Below are positions 44,842 through 54,741 of a stretch of 64,000 bases of DNA, piece by piece. The stretch spans positions 248,001 to 312,000 of the forward strand of contig NC_015948.1 in assembly GCF_000223905.1 (NCBI RefSeq). The letters are read 5' to 3'. A program made the position numbers and the translations under genes. Each line of letters starts with the position of its first letter. The first letter of the stretch is position 1. The stretch comes from Haloarcula hispanica ATCC 33960. Lineage in GTDB: Archaea > Halobacteriota > Halobacteria > Halobacteriales > Haloarculaceae. The notes beneath the pieces are model-generated. The model worked only from the letters and a program-made list of their open reading frames with translations. It was not told where the DNA came from and made no database searches.

Positions 44842-45773
44842 GCGTCCACCTCCTGCTGACTCTGTTCTGTCTCGGTGTATGCGGCGAACACTTCGTCGAG
44901 TGATGCCTCCTCAGTGTCGAAGTTGGCGACCTCGTGGCCGTTCTTCTCGACGGCGTTGAGGACCGCCATCTTCGCGTCGCCGTCGCAGGTGACTGAGAGC
45001 GTATTTCCGTCCGCGGTCACCCCCGACACCGCATCGATTCCCTCGATTGCTGCAATCACGTCGTCAGTGCCATCGCCGTCGGCCAGCGTCACACGGAGGA
45101 CGGTGTCCCCGGCGGCGGCCTCGCGCAGCCCGGCGACGCTGTCTTTCGCGATGAGGCGGCCGTTCTGGAGGATACCGACCGTGTCACAGACGGCCTCGAC
45201 CTGGCCGAGGATGTGACTGGAGAAGAAGACAGTCGCGCCGCGCTCGTTCTCCTCGCGGATGATCTCACGCATCAGCCGTGCGCCGTTCGGGTCGAGCCCA
45301 GTCGTCGGCTCGTCGAGGATGAGGAGGTCGGGCTTGCCGACGATGGCCATTGCGAGCACAAGCCGCTGTTGCATCCCCTTGGAGTAGCCGCCGGCCTTGC
45401 GGTCGATGGCGTCGGCGATGCCGACCCGTTCGGCCAGTTCGTCGGCGTCGGCGTCGGCGTCTTTCGATTCGATGACAAAGGAGAGGTGCTGGCGACCGGT
45501 GAGCCGGTCGTACACGTCGTAGCCTTCGGGGAGGACTCCAGTGCGGGCACGGATTCGCTTCGGTTCTTCGTGGATGTCGTGGCCGAGCACCGTCGCCGAC
45601 CCGTCGGTCGCGCGGACGAAATCTAGGAGGATGTTGATCGTCGTCGACTTCCCGGCCCCGTTCGGGCCGAGGAAGCCGAAGATCTCGCCCTCCTCGACGG
45701 TGAGGTCGACCCCTTGCAGCGCGGTGAGACTCCCGAACTGCTTGGTGACGCCATCCAGTTCTATCGCTGCCAT
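44838..45773 (-). CDS. ABC transporter ATP-binding protein
   Basis: A 311-residue ATPase with Walker A GPNGAGKST, Q-loop region RARTGVLPEGYDVYDRLTG, signature YSKGMQQRL, Walker B LLILDEPTTGLDP and the H-loop FFSSHIL. The C-terminal 90 residues are the extension seen in ABC-2 exporter ATPases. It energises the permease encoded just downstream. Confidence 0.93.
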   Translation of the reverse strand: MAAIELDGVTKQFGSLTALQGVDLTVEEGEIFGFLGPNGAGKSTTINILLDFVRATDGSATVLGHDIHEEPKRIRARTGVLPEGYDVYDRLTGRQHLSFVIESKDADADADELAERVGIADAIDRKAGGYSKGMQQRLVLAMAIVGKPDLLILDEPTTGLDPNGARLMREIIREENERGATVFFSSHILGQVEAVCDTVGILQNGRLIAKDSVAGLREAAAGDTVLRVTLADGDGTDDVIAAIEGIDAVSGVTADGNTLSVTCDGDAKMAVLNAVEKNGHEVANFDTEEASLDEVFAAYTETEQSQQEVDA

Positions 45774-45867
45774 ACGGCCGGTTTGTGACGGCCGCCTGTA
45801 TAGTCTTTCGTGTTCCAGTTATCACGCAAGAAAGTCAGAACGCGGCTACACACCGTCTCAGGGTCGG

Positions 45868-46143
45868 TTATACCTCAGCGTCGGGGTCGTGGCGCTCGGC
45901 CATCCGCTGGGCCTCCGTGGCGTAGCGCTCCCGCGTCTCCTCGTCGGTTACGGGTTCGAGCTTGTCGACCTCGACATCCGTCGCTGCCGTAATCCGTTTC
46001 CGTCTGAGCAGGTTCGGCGAGAGCTGCTTGGTCAGGTGGCGGTCGCCCTCTGGGGGCGCGTAGATGAGCGTCACCATCCGCTCGTCGCCGAAACTGGAGC
46101 GTTCGACCAGCCAGCACTGGACCGTCTCCTCGTCGTCGGTCAT
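45868..46143 (-). CDS. Small conserved-type haloarchaeal protein, unknown function
   Basis: A 91-residue acidic protein: VQCWLVERSSFGDERMVTLIYAPPEGDRHLTKQLS suggests a small beta-rich fold, followed by a charged helix. It has no metal motif, signal or membrane segment. A TATA box (AGATATAAAC on this strand, around 46174) lies about 31 bases before the ATG, so it is expressed on its own. The composition matches its neighbours. Function unknown. Confidence 0.7.
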   Translation of the reverse strand: MTDDEETVQCWLVERSSFGDERMVTLIYAPPEGDRHLTKQLSPNLLRRKRITAATDVEVDKLEPVTDEETRERYATEAQRMAERHDPDAEV

Positions 46144-46197
46144 TGCTGTGTCGTTTGCGGGCCGGCGGTTTATATCTTACAACGCTCCAGACCGCCG

Positions 46198-47529
46198 TCA
46201 CCGGGTCACGTTCAGCCCTTGCTCAATGTCCGCGGTGAACTCCTCGTCGATGTCGACCGCAGTCCCGGCGTTCCGGACCGTATTCGTCGCGACCACGCCC
46301 GCGTTGCCCGACCGGAGTCGGATGCCGGCCGCTGAGGCGTTGCTGACCGTGTTGCCCGTGATGGTGAAACTGTACGGTCGCTCTGCACTCCGTGCGTCGG
46401 TGTTGTCCGCATCCGCTGGGACCGTTCGCACAAGGATGCCAACCGGACAGTTGTCGACCTGATTACCCGAAATAGTGATGTCGGACGACCGGGCTTTGGG
46501 GGTCCCGGCTACCTCGTCCCGGAGGTGGGTCTCCTTGTACTCGATTTCGATGCCCGCCTCGCCGCCAGGGTCGGGTGCGAACTCCGTCAGGTCCTGACAG
46601 ACGTTCCCGACAATGGTTCCGCGCTGGGCCGGCGAGCAGGCGATGAGGCTGTGGCCGCCGTCGACGGTGACGTTACCGATGACGGCGAAGTTCGCGACGT
46701 TGTACGGCGCGATGTTATTGAACTTCACGCCGACGACGCGGTTCCCGGCGATGACCACATCGCTGGACTGCCGGAGGTCGCGGTCGCTGCCGGTCGGTGC
46801 GGCCCGGCTGGTGATACCGTACCAGTTCGGATTGACGGCCTCGTTGTGCTCGACCGTCACGCCGGTACACCGCGTGAACGACAGCGCCATCTGGAAACCG
46901 TTCACTGTGCGGTTGCGAGCGATGTAGACGCCGTCGCACTGATCGGCCTGAATGGCTTGGTTGTTCAGCTGTGTCCCGTTGGCGTCGAACTCGATGTCGG
47001 TGACTGCGACGTTGTCACCGCGCACGCGAACGAGGTCGTGGCCGGCCGGCAGCGGGTTCGACTGGGACTCGGACGGTGCGGGGTCCTCGCCCGTTCCCGT
47101 CTGTGACGCAACGAACCGGGTTCCCTGCTGTCCGGTCAGTGTGGTGTTGTCGCCCATCGTCGCCGGCTCGCCAAATCGGAAAGTATCGGCGCTCGCGATA
47201 ACGGCCCCGCCGCTGTCCGGCACGTTGTCGAAGGCATACTGGAACGCCTCATCGGCAGTACCGCCGGTCGAGAACGCGACGCTGCCGCGGTCGCCATCGA
47301 GAACCAGATACTCCGTACCGTTGCCGTTCCCGTTCGACTGGCCGGCTCCGGTCGTGACGACGTACACTGCCCCTGTCCCCGATAGTCCAGCGCCCGTCTG
47401 TGCCTGCCCGGTTCCGCTGAACAGTCCGATGCCCGCTACGGCACCGATACTCGACAGAACGGACCGTCGTGACGCGCCCCAGTCCGACTGTCGCGACCCA
47501 GTACTAGCTTCATTTGTGTCAGCAGTCAT
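46198..47529 (-). CDS. Tat-secreted right-handed beta-helix protein
   Basis: A 443-residue protein with twin arginines in GASRRSVLSSIGAVAGIGLF and a signal-peptidase type site (GQAQTG), without a lipobox cysteine, so secreted rather than anchored. The rest (about 90-440) has recurring short strands with N-rich turns (ITISGNQVDN, FTITGNTVSN, VVATNTVRN), the parallel beta-helix pattern of pectate-lyase-like proteins. This fold often binds or cuts polysaccharide, but no catalytic site can be assigned. Confidence 0.82.
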   Translation of the reverse strand: MTADTNEASTGSRQSDWGASRRSVLSSIGAVAGIGLFSGTGQAQTGAGLSGTGAVYVVTTGAGQSNGNGNGTEYLVLDGDRGSVAFSTGGTADEAFQYAFDNVPDSGGAVIASADTFRFGEPATMGDNTTLTGQQGTRFVASQTGTGEDPAPSESQSNPLPAGHDLVRVRGDNVAVTDIEFDANGTQLNNQAIQADQCDGVYIARNRTVNGFQMALSFTRCTGVTVEHNEAVNPNWYGITSRAAPTGSDRDLRQSSDVVIAGNRVVGVKFNNIAPYNVANFAVIGNVTVDGGHSLIACSPAQRGTIVGNVCQDLTEFAPDPGGEAGIEIEYKETHLRDEVAGTPKARSSDITISGNQVDNCPVGILVRTVPADADNTDARSAERPYSFTITGNTVSNASAAGIRLRSGNAGVVATNTVRNAGTAVDIDEEFTADIEQGLNVTR

Positions 47530-47764
47530 TCAAGTACGGCTGCCCAGCCGTTCGCAATAACCGCTTATAATAGCGGTCTGAACCATACGTACCCGTCAAT
47601 ACCTGAACTGTCCGGGCCGACTGACGCCGACTAGTGAATCTCTGGGGTGTCAATTTGTTGGCGACGTGGTACTCGAGACGACAGAACGCGACACCCGGGC
47701 TCACTATCCCCACCGCTGACAGCAGATTTATGCCGACAGCGACGGGACAGTACGACAATCCGAC

Positions 47765-50551
47765 GTGGGCTCCGACGACTCGCCGTTCGACGACGTGTCG
47801 GCTGACCGGGACTACCTTCGGGTCCTGCTCACTGCCGTCTGTGTCGTCGCCGTGGTGCTGGCGACGGCGACGCTCCCGATTCTGGCCCCTGGTGGGACAC
47901 AGAGCCCGATGGAGTCCCTTATTCCCCTCCCACAGGAGAACCCGTTCGGGGAGGCTGGGGGGACCTCGACTGGCGGCAGCGGCGGGCAACTCGGTGCGCT
48001 GAACCCGGGAAGCCAGACTGATGTTGGCGGCTCGCTCGATAGTGGCGACAGCGGCGACAGCCCGTACCAGTCACAGGACACGGAGCCACATTTCACCGTC
48101 ACGAGTTCGGAACCGGCGTACTGGCGGACCGGCGCGTACGAAACCTACACCGGCACGGGGTGGGACGGGCGTGCGGAACCGCAGGCCTACGAGGGGCCGA
48201 TGGCGGTCGACGGGATGTCCGACACGACAGTCGACTACGAGGTGCGACTGGCCAAGCCCGCCACGTCGCTGCCGACCGTCTGGCGGCCGAAATCCGTCTC
48301 GCGCGACGACGTAATGGTTACCGAGTACGGCGCGGTCACCTCCGAGCGACCGCTGCCTGCCGGGACGACCTACAGCGCGACCAGCGTCACGCCGCCCGAC
48401 GACCCGGAAGTGCTGCGGACGAGTGGCCGCGACTACCCTGCGGACATCGAATCACGCTACACGGGCGTGCCGGCGTCAACCTCGGCGCAGGTGGGCCCGT
48501 TCACCGACCGGCTGACCGAAGACAGCGACTCGCCCTATCAGACCGCGGCGACCATCGAGCAGTGGCTAGAGGCGAACAAGAACTACTCGCTGAACGTCAG
48601 CCAGCCGCCCGAGGACGACGTGGCCTCGGAGTTCATCTTCCAGATGGACAAGGGGTACTGCGAGTACTTCGCCACGTCGATGGTCGTAATGTTGCGCAGT
48701 CAGGACATCCCGGCGCGCTACGTCGTCGGCTACTCGACTGGCGAGCGGACCGGCCAGAACCAGTACACTGTTCGCGGGATGAACGCCCACGCGTGGGTCG
48801 AGGTGTACTTCGAGGACGTCGGCTGGGTGAAGTTTGACCCAACGCCGGGACAGGAGCGCCTTGCGTCCGAACAGCAGGCGATGCAAAACAGCAGTCAGGA
48901 CTACAGCGCCGTGGAGTCCGGAAGCCCCGACGAGGAGTTCGCCGTCGGGACGCCGGCGGGCGAGCCACAGACCGAGACCCCGACCGACGGAGGTGGACAG
49001 GAGTCTGGCGGTGACGAAACTGAGGGCACTGAGACCGGTGCAGACGGGACCGGTGACAGCGACGGAACTGGCGACTCGGGCGACGGACAGACGGTCTCGC
49101 AGTCCGGTGAGTTCATCGTCGAACTCAATCGGACGGCGACGCCGGGCGCGGCGGTGGCCGCGACGGTAACCCGCGACGGCGCACCGGTCGAAGGCGCGAC
49201 GGTCTCGTTCAACGGTGAGCCGGTCGGAACGACGGGGCCGGCCGGCACCGTTTCCGGGACGGTCCCCTACGAAGCCGAACTGACGATTACTGTCGATGTA
49301 GCCAGCGATGCGGACCCACTCATCGCTCCGTCGGTCCCGCGTGACAGCACTCGTGCTTTCGCTGTGACCGGCCCGCAGACCCAGCAGTCGACGAACGCGA
49401 GCTACGAACTGAACACGAACGCGTCGGTGAGCATCACCGGCCAACAGGTCACCGGCGGCGAGGTGACCGTCACCGCGACCGTCGACGGCGTGCCGGTGCG
49501 GGACGGCGACGTGCTGCTCGACGGCGAGCAGGTGGCGACGACGGACCGACAGGGGCGGGCAACGGTCACGCTCCCGACCGAGCCGGGCAACGCCTCGATT
49601 GCCGTCGAGCGCGACGCTGTCAGCGGGAACACGACCGTCGTGCTCGAACAGCTCTCCGTGGCAACGTCGCCGTCGCTCCCGCTGGCCTTGCCCGTCGCTG
49701 GCCAGACGGTGAACGCGACGATGGGCGGAGACCCGGTCACGAACGCGACAGTCGCCGTCGGCGGGGAGCCGACAGCACGGACCGGCGCGGCCGGTCAGGC
49801 AACGGTCGGGATGCCGTTTGCGGCCAGCGCCGAAATTTCCGTTTCGAAGTACGGCCAGACGGCCACGACGACGGTCGGTGGCCTGCTCGTCAACGCCGCG
49901 GGCGTCGTGCTCGCTCTCGGTGTTCTCGTCGCTGGGACGGTCATCGGTGCTCGTCGGAGAAACGTCACGCCGGGGACGGTATGGGGCTGGGTTCGGGCCG
50001 CACGCGAACTCGCCGTCGGGGCGCTCGTCGGCATCGCGGTGATGGCCGATGACTTACTGGGCCGTTTCCGAACACGACTCGAACTCACTGTCACGGCGCT
50101 CCGTGACCTGCTCGCCGGCCACCGGTCGCCAGCGGCGCTGCTCGACGCGTTGCGAGCGTGGATTTCTGAACGCTTTGCAGCGGCCGAAGACGCAGCCAGC
50201 GATGCGGTGGCGGCTGTCTCTACGACTGAATCAAACGGGGACAACGGAACGCCCGCCGCCCGCGTCACCATCCGCGAGGCGTGGACGCGCTTCCTGACCC
50301 ACGTTTCCCTCCGGCGGTACTGGACGCGGACACCCGGCGAAATCGCGACCCATGCCATCGAACGGGACGGCCTCCCGCCGGCCGCGGTTCGGACGGTCCG
50401 GGACGCGTTCCGGGCGGTCGAGTACGGTCAGCGGGACCCACAGGAGCACGTCGCGGCCGTCGAGGACGCGATTCGGACTATCGAGGCGGCCGCCGGACAG
50501 CAGTCCAGTGCGACCGACGACGCTGACGACGCGACGGAGGGGCGGCCCTGA
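47765..50551 (+). CDS. Transglutaminase-like membrane protein with DUF4129 C-terminus
   Basis: A 928-residue protein starting at a GTG. One membrane helix (about 20-40) leads to an outside portion with a transglutaminase-like domain: Cys299 in GYCEYFATSM, His about 342 in NAHAWVEV and Asp about 358 in WVKFDPTP form the triad. Beta-sandwich modules follow (about 440-700), then a second helix (about 707-730) and a cytoplasmic DUF4129 domain (about 855-915). It is the first gene of an overlapping run with a small membrane protein and a DUF58 protein. Such clusters with a MoxR ATPase are widespread; the target is unknown, perhaps assembly of surface proteins. Confidence 0.87.
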   Translation: MGSDDSPFDDVSADRDYLRVLLTAVCVVAVVLATATLPILAPGGTQSPMESLIPLPQENPFGEAGGTSTGGSGGQLGALNPGSQTDVGGSLDSGDSGDSPYQSQDTEPHFTVTSSEPAYWRTGAYETYTGTGWDGRAEPQAYEGPMAVDGMSDTTVDYEVRLAKPATSLPTVWRPKSVSRDDVMVTEYGAVTSERPLPAGTTYSATSVTPPDDPEVLRTSGRDYPADIESRYTGVPASTSAQVGPFTDRLTEDSDSPYQTAATIEQWLEANKNYSLNVSQPPEDDVASEFIFQMDKGYCEYFATSMVVMLRSQDIPARYVVGYSTGERTGQNQYTVRGMNAHAWVEVYFEDVGWVKFDPTPGQERLASEQQAMQNSSQDYSAVESGSPDEEFAVGTPAGEPQTETPTDGGGQESGGDETEGTETGADGTGDSDGTGDSGDGQTVSQSGEFIVELNRTATPGAAVAATVTRDGAPVEGATVSFNGEPVGTTGPAGTVSGTVPYEAELTITVDVASDADPLIAPSVPRDSTRAFAVTGPQTQQSTNASYELNTNASVSITGQQVTGGEVTVTATVDGVPVRDGDVLLDGEQVATTDRQGRATVTLPTEPGNASIAVERDAVSGNTTVVLEQLSVATSPSLPLALPVAGQTVNATMGGDPVTNATVAVGGEPTARTGAAGQATVGMPFAASAEISVSKYGQTATTTVGGLLVNAAGVVLALGVLVAGTVIGARRRNVTPGTVWGWVRAARELAVGALVGIAVMADDLLGRFRTRLELTVTALRDLLAGHRSPAALLDALRAWISERFAAAEDAASDAVAAVSTTESNGDNGTPAARVTIREAWTRFLTHVSLRRYWTRTPGEIATHAIERDGLPPAAVRTVRDAFRAVEYGQRDPQEHVAAVEDAIRTIEAAAGQQSSATDDADDATEGRP

Positions 50552-51150
50552 TGCGCCTGCGAACGGTCGTCTTCGGGACTGTGGGGCTGCTGGCGACCGC
50601 CGTCGCGGCCTCTCTTGTTTTCGCGCCGACGGCCGCCGGCGAGTCGCTGGTCGCCGTGTTCGGCAGTGTTGCCCCGACAACCATCCTCCTCGCTGGGAGT
50701 CTGACTGTCGGACTCTGTGCGGTCTTTGCCGGCTGGCTCGGTGGACTTCTCGGCGGTGGCTCGGCGACCGCCTTCGACGTGGCTATCGACACCCCACCGG
50801 AGGACGTGACAGCGACGGAGAGTCGGCTGTTCGCCGCCGACATCGACGCGGCCATCGACGACGCGGTTGCGGGCGACGACGAGGCGATGGACACGGTCAC
50901 CGAGCGACTCGCCGCGGCGGCGACGACGGCCTACGCTGTCGGCAGCAGTGTCTCGCAGGCGTCCGCCCACCAGGCAGTACGCGCAGGGACGTGGACCGAC
51001 GACGCCGTCGCGGCGGCACTCCTTTCCCCGACAGAGCCGCAGTCGCTGCTGGCCCGACTCCGGCTGTGGCTCGACCCGGAGAGCGAGCGCCGCCGCCGCA
51101 TCCGCCGGACGGTCGACGCTATCGAGCGGGTGTCGGGGGGTGGGCGCTGA
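50551..51150 (+). CDS. Membrane protein of the transglutaminase/DUF58 cluster
   Basis: A 199-residue protein with two membrane helices (about 5-27 and 42-68, the latter ending in a GGLLGGG turn) and a cytoplasmic helical tail rich in Arg at the end. Its start overlaps the stop of the transglutaminase gene by one base, and the DUF58 gene begins 2 bases after its stop, so all three are coupled. I recognise it only as a cluster-specific haloarchaeal family. Confidence 0.72.
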   Translation: MRLRTVVFGTVGLLATAVAASLVFAPTAAGESLVAVFGSVAPTTILLAGSLTVGLCAVFAGWLGGLLGGGSATAFDVAIDTPPEDVTATESRLFAADIDAAIDDAVAGDDEAMDTVTERLAAAATTAYAVGSSVSQASAHQAVRAGTWTDDAVAAALLSPTEPQSLLARLRLWLDPESERRRRIRRTVDAIERVSGGGR

Positions 51151-51152
51151 CG

Positions 51153-52589
51153 ATGCATCGCCGCGTGCGGCGCTGGAGCGGCGGCCTCGCGGCCGCGCTG
51201 TTTCTCGTCAGCGTCTCGCTTTTGACAGCCGAGCCGCTGTTGCTCGCGGCGACCGCAATCCCCCTCATCTACGTCGCCTACGGCGCGTTGTCGCGGATGC
51301 CGGCGGGAACCGACTTGCAGGCGGCACGGTCCGTCTCCGACGCCCAGCCGACGCCCGGCGAACCGGTCGAGGTCGAACTCACTGTGACCAATACGGGCAG
51401 CAGTTCGCTGACCGACGTGCGGGTCATCGACGGCGTGCCCGAGGAACTGGCTGTCGTCGAGGGGTCGCCGCGGCTCTGTACCTCACTGCGGCCCGACGAG
51501 AGCGTGACGCTGTCATACGCGGTGATGGCCAAGCGCGGGACCTACACGTTCGACGCCGCCGCGGTGCGGGTACGGACGCTGTCGGCCAGCGATGAAGTGA
51601 CCGTCGACTTGCCCGTGGCCGGCGACGGGTCGCTGACGTGCTCGAACACCGTCTCAGAGGTGCCGATGGCCGACGCCACGCTCCCACGGGCGGGAACGCT
51701 TCCCACCGATACTGGCGGGAGCGGCCTTGAGTTCCACTCGACCCGAAGCTACCAGTCCGGGGACCCGGTCAACCGAATCGACTGGCGGCGCTACGCAAAG
51801 ACCGACGAGCTGACGACCATCGACTACCGGGAGGAACAGGCCGTCAGAACGGTGCTGGTCGTCGACGCGCGGCCGCCGGCCCGCGTGACACCGGAGCCTG
51901 GCTTCCCGACCGGAGCCGAACTGTCGGCCTACGCCGCCGAGCGCCTGTTCGATGCCCTCTCCCGGACCAGCGTCGTCGCGAGCGTCTGTGCCGTCGGACT
52001 GGCCCCCGAGGACGTCCCCGGCGGGCTCGGCCCCGACGGACTGGCGTGGGTCGACGCCTCGGGTGGCCACGCGGCCGCCCACGCGAGACAGATATTCGAT
52101 AGCGTGGGTCGCGCCGCGGCCCGACAGTCGGACACCGACATATTCGATAGCGTGGGTCGCGCCGCGGCCCGACAGTCGGACACCGACGCGGCCGGTGACG
52201 CTGGCGCGTCCGAGGACGAGTCCCCACAGCAGCCTCACAGGGGCGACGCGCAGGTGACGACGGCCGACGGCGGGACCATCGAGGACCCGGGCCTGCTCGC
52301 CGTGCTCGCTCGGCTCCCGCCGACCGCGCAGGTAGTCGTGTTTTCGCCGGCCGCCGACGATTGGCCCGTCTCGCTGGTGTCGTCACTCGCGGTCCGTGAC
52401 TATCCGACGACGCTCGTGAGTCCGTCGCTGGCCCGCGGGGACTCGCTCGGCGCGGCCGTCGCCGGCACCGAACGCATCGCCCGGCTCCAGCGGGCCGAAC
52501 TGTCCGGCGCGACCGTCATCGACTGGGACCTCGACAGCCCCATCGACGTGGCGCTCCGTGCCTCGCTCGCGGACCTGTTCAGCGTGTAA
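51153..52589 (+). CDS. DUF58 domain protein with internal 16-residue tandem repeat
   Basis: A 478-residue protein. Two close membrane helices (about 8-45) are followed by a beta-sandwich and the DUF58 signature RSYQSGDPVNRIDWRRYAKTDELTTIDYREEQ (about 195-228), then a VWA-like fold with VLVVDARPPA. DUF58 proteins work with MoxR ATPases. Residues about 314-345 hold a perfect 16-residue duplication (IFDSVGRAAARQSDTD twice). The ATG at 51153 follows the preceding gene's stop directly. Confidence 0.87.
   Translation: MHRRVRRWSGGLAAALFLVSVSLLTAEPLLLAATAIPLIYVAYGALSRMPAGTDLQAARSVSDAQPTPGEPVEVELTVTNTGSSSLTDVRVIDGVPEELAVVEGSPRLCTSLRPDESVTLSYAVMAKRGTYTFDAAAVRVRTLSASDEVTVDLPVAGDGSLTCSNTVSEVPMADATLPRAGTLPTDTGGSGLEFHSTRSYQSGDPVNRIDWRRYAKTDELTTIDYREEQAVRTVLVVDARPPARVTPEPGFPTGAELSAYAAERLFDALSRTSVVASVCAVGLAPEDVPGGLGPDGLAWVDASGGHAAAHARQIFDSVGRAAARQSDTDIFDSVGRAAARQSDTDAAGDAGASEDESPQQPHRGDAQVTTADGGTIEDPGLLAVLARLPPTAQVVVFSPAADDWPVSLVSSLAVRDYPTTLVSPSLARGDSLGAAVAGTERIARLQRAELSGATVIDWDLDSPIDVALRASLADLFSV
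52092..52187 (+). repeat. perfect 48-base tandem duplication inside the DUF58 gene
   Basis: Bases 52092-52139 and 52140-52187 are identical and adjacent. Forty-eight bases is 16 codons, so the frame is kept and the protein gains one extra copy of a 16-residue block. The lack of any difference points to a recent event, or to continuing copy-number change. Confidence 0.95.
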
Positions 52590-52591
52590 CT

Positions 52592-54205
52592 ATGGATGAT
52601 ACGATCCCGCTCTCGACCCGGATGCCCTGGACCAGCCTCGTGACCGTCGTCGGCGTGACGGCGCTGCTGGTCGCGGGACTGCTGGGAACCGTCTCCGCCG
52701 ACCGGGCCGCGCTCGTCGGTGTGGCCACCGGCGTCTTGCTGGCGCTGTCGCTGTGGCTGAGCGGCTGGGATCACTGGCAGGCGGTCGGGACGGTTCTGGC
52801 CAGCGCCCTCGCGCTGCCGGTCGCCGTCGGGCTCATGGTCGCCACCGGCGGCACGGTCGCCTCGCTCGGTGCCGAACTGTTTCCCGTCACCTCGCAGACT
52901 GGCGTCCGCCCGGCGGTCGTTACGCTGCTGTCGCAGGTGGTCGTCGTCCTCGGCTGCCTGACCGCCGTCTTCGGTGCGACCGCGGCCACCCGCGGCGTCG
53001 TCGACACTGAGCGGGTTGGGGCCTACGGCGGCCTCGTCGTGCGGACGACCGCCGTTCCGTTCGTCGCCGGCCTCACACTGTTTATCCGGGGTGCCGTCGA
53101 CTTCCTGCAGTCCAACACCGGGACGCCGGGCGTCCAGCAACTGACCGGCGAACTCCTCACTCGGGTGCTGGGACCGATTTTCGACCCGGTTCCGGGGCGA
53201 ACGCATATCGCCATTTTCAGTCTGTTGCTCGCCCTCGCCGCGGCGGCGCTGGCTCACGGGCTCGACGCCTTGCCGCTGGCCGAACTCGTCCCGGAAACGA
53301 GCGACGCACCCGATATCGACAGGGCCGTCGCCGCCGCCGAGCGAACGCTCCGGTGGACGGGCCGACTCGCCTTGCTGGTCGCTCCGGTTGCCGGCCTGTT
53401 CGAACTGGGCCTCGGCCAGGAATCCATGGCCGAACTACTCCCTGTCGGACTGTACGACCTGCTCGTCACAGTCACGGCCGCGCCGGGCCTCCGCGGCCTC
53501 CTCTGGTGGCTGTTCCTCAGTGGGACGGTCGTCTCGGTGGCTGTCTGGTTCCTCCGGCGGACGGTCCAGAGTTCGGCCGACCGCGTCGGGACCGTTCTCG
53601 CACCGTACGTCGGCGGGGGCGTCATCACGCTCGCCGCGGTGGTGGTCGCGGGGCCGGCAGTCGATGCCATCGAAACGGCGCTCCGGGCGACGCCGGCCGC
53701 GGCGGCCGTCGAACAGTTCTTCGTTCCGATACTGGACGTGTACGGCCCCGAGACCGTCACGCTGTCACTGGCCGTCGTGGCGCTGTTTACCGTCGTCGGC
53801 GCAATTGGACAGCTGTGGCTGGCGCTGGCGACGAATTATCTGCGTGAGCGGACGGCCGGTGTCACGCTCGCCGCGGCCGGCCTGTTCGGTGCGAGCGCGT
53901 TCGCCGCGACGCTTGACACCTCGACGTGGCTGGTGCTTGCGGGGCTGGTCGGTGCGGTCGTCGTCTGGGATGCCGGTTCCTTCGGGACGACGCTGGGACA
54001 CGAGGTCGGCACCGGGGCCGCGACGCGCCGCACCGAACTCGTCCACACCGGCGGAACCGTCGCGGTCGGCGGCGTCGGCGCGGCGGCGACGCTGGGTCTG
54101 GCCGGCGTCGCCCGGGGTTCCGTCGCTGTCGAGCCGTCGGTCGCCGTGGCTGGTCTCGTGGTCTGTCTCGTCGCCGTGCTGGCACTCGTGGGTGCGATAC
54201 GGTAG
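52592..54205 (+). CDS. Polytopic membrane protein of the transglutaminase/DUF58 cluster
   Basis: A 537-residue protein with about 12 hydrophobic segments (for example 17-33, 40-57, 62-85, 108-130) and short loops. No transporter motif is evident. It starts 2 bases after the DUF58 stop, so it belongs to the same operon and is probably part of the same membrane machine. This family has no known function as far as I know. Confidence 0.72.
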   Translation: MDDTIPLSTRMPWTSLVTVVGVTALLVAGLLGTVSADRAALVGVATGVLLALSLWLSGWDHWQAVGTVLASALALPVAVGLMVATGGTVASLGAELFPVTSQTGVRPAVVTLLSQVVVVLGCLTAVFGATAATRGVVDTERVGAYGGLVVRTTAVPFVAGLTLFIRGAVDFLQSNTGTPGVQQLTGELLTRVLGPIFDPVPGRTHIAIFSLLLALAAAALAHGLDALPLAELVPETSDAPDIDRAVAAAERTLRWTGRLALLVAPVAGLFELGLGQESMAELLPVGLYDLLVTVTAAPGLRGLLWWLFLSGTVVSVAVWFLRRTVQSSADRVGTVLAPYVGGGVITLAAVVVAGPAVDAIETALRATPAAAAVEQFFVPILDVYGPETVTLSLAVVALFTVVGAIGQLWLALATNYLRERTAGVTLAAAGLFGASAFAATLDTSTWLVLAGLVGAVVVWDAGSFGTTLGHEVGTGAATRRTELVHTGGTVAVGGVGAAATLGLAGVARGSVAVEPSVAVAGLVVCLVAVLALVGAIR

Positions 54206-54249
54206 GGCGCACCGAACAATCCATTGTGGTGTGGTGACAAGCAAGCAGT

Positions 54250-54645
54250 ATGACCGACCGGTCCCCGCTGGAGCGAGCCAGAGACAACGTGACGGAACTC
54301 GCCTCTCTGGCGGTCACCGGGTTCTGGCTCGTTGCTCTCCTCACCGGGCAGGAGTGGTGGCTCGTGGCGCTGCTCGTCGGCTACGTCGTGGTCGTTCCGC
54401 TGACCGAACTGCTGTACGGCGATGCGGACGAGGAGGTGGAAGATATCGAGGAAGCGGACCCAGCACCGTCGAGCGATACTGGCGACGAAACACCGCTGGA
54501 GCGTCTGCGCTGCCGGTACGCCGAGGGGAAGCTGACCGACGAGCAGTTCGAGCGGAAACTGGAGCGGCTGCTGGAGACGGAGACGCTGGAGGACGTCGAG
54601 GACGCGACTCGGGACGAGCGGGAACGGGAGTTCGAGCGGAGCTGA
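54250..54645 (+). CDS. SHOCT-domain membrane protein
   Basis: A 131-residue protein. Two membrane segments (about 18-34 and 38-56) are followed by an acidic linker and a SHOCT motif (PLERLRCRYAEGKLTDEQFERKLERLLE, about 82-109), a short helix pair often at the end of membrane proteins and thought to help oligomerisation. It follows the cluster by 44 bases on the same strand and may be its last gene. Confidence 0.82.
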   Translation: MTDRSPLERARDNVTELASLAVTGFWLVALLTGQEWWLVALLVGYVVVVPLTELLYGDADEEVEDIEEADPAPSSDTGDETPLERLRCRYAEGKLTDEQFERKLERLLETETLEDVEDATRDEREREFERS

Positions 54646-54741
54646 GTGTGAGTAGCGTCGCCGGTCGGTGTCGTTCTCACGCTGAGCGGGTGCCGGGCAT
54701 CGACTTCCTCGGCGAAAGCGATGGGTTCCGCCGCCTATGAG

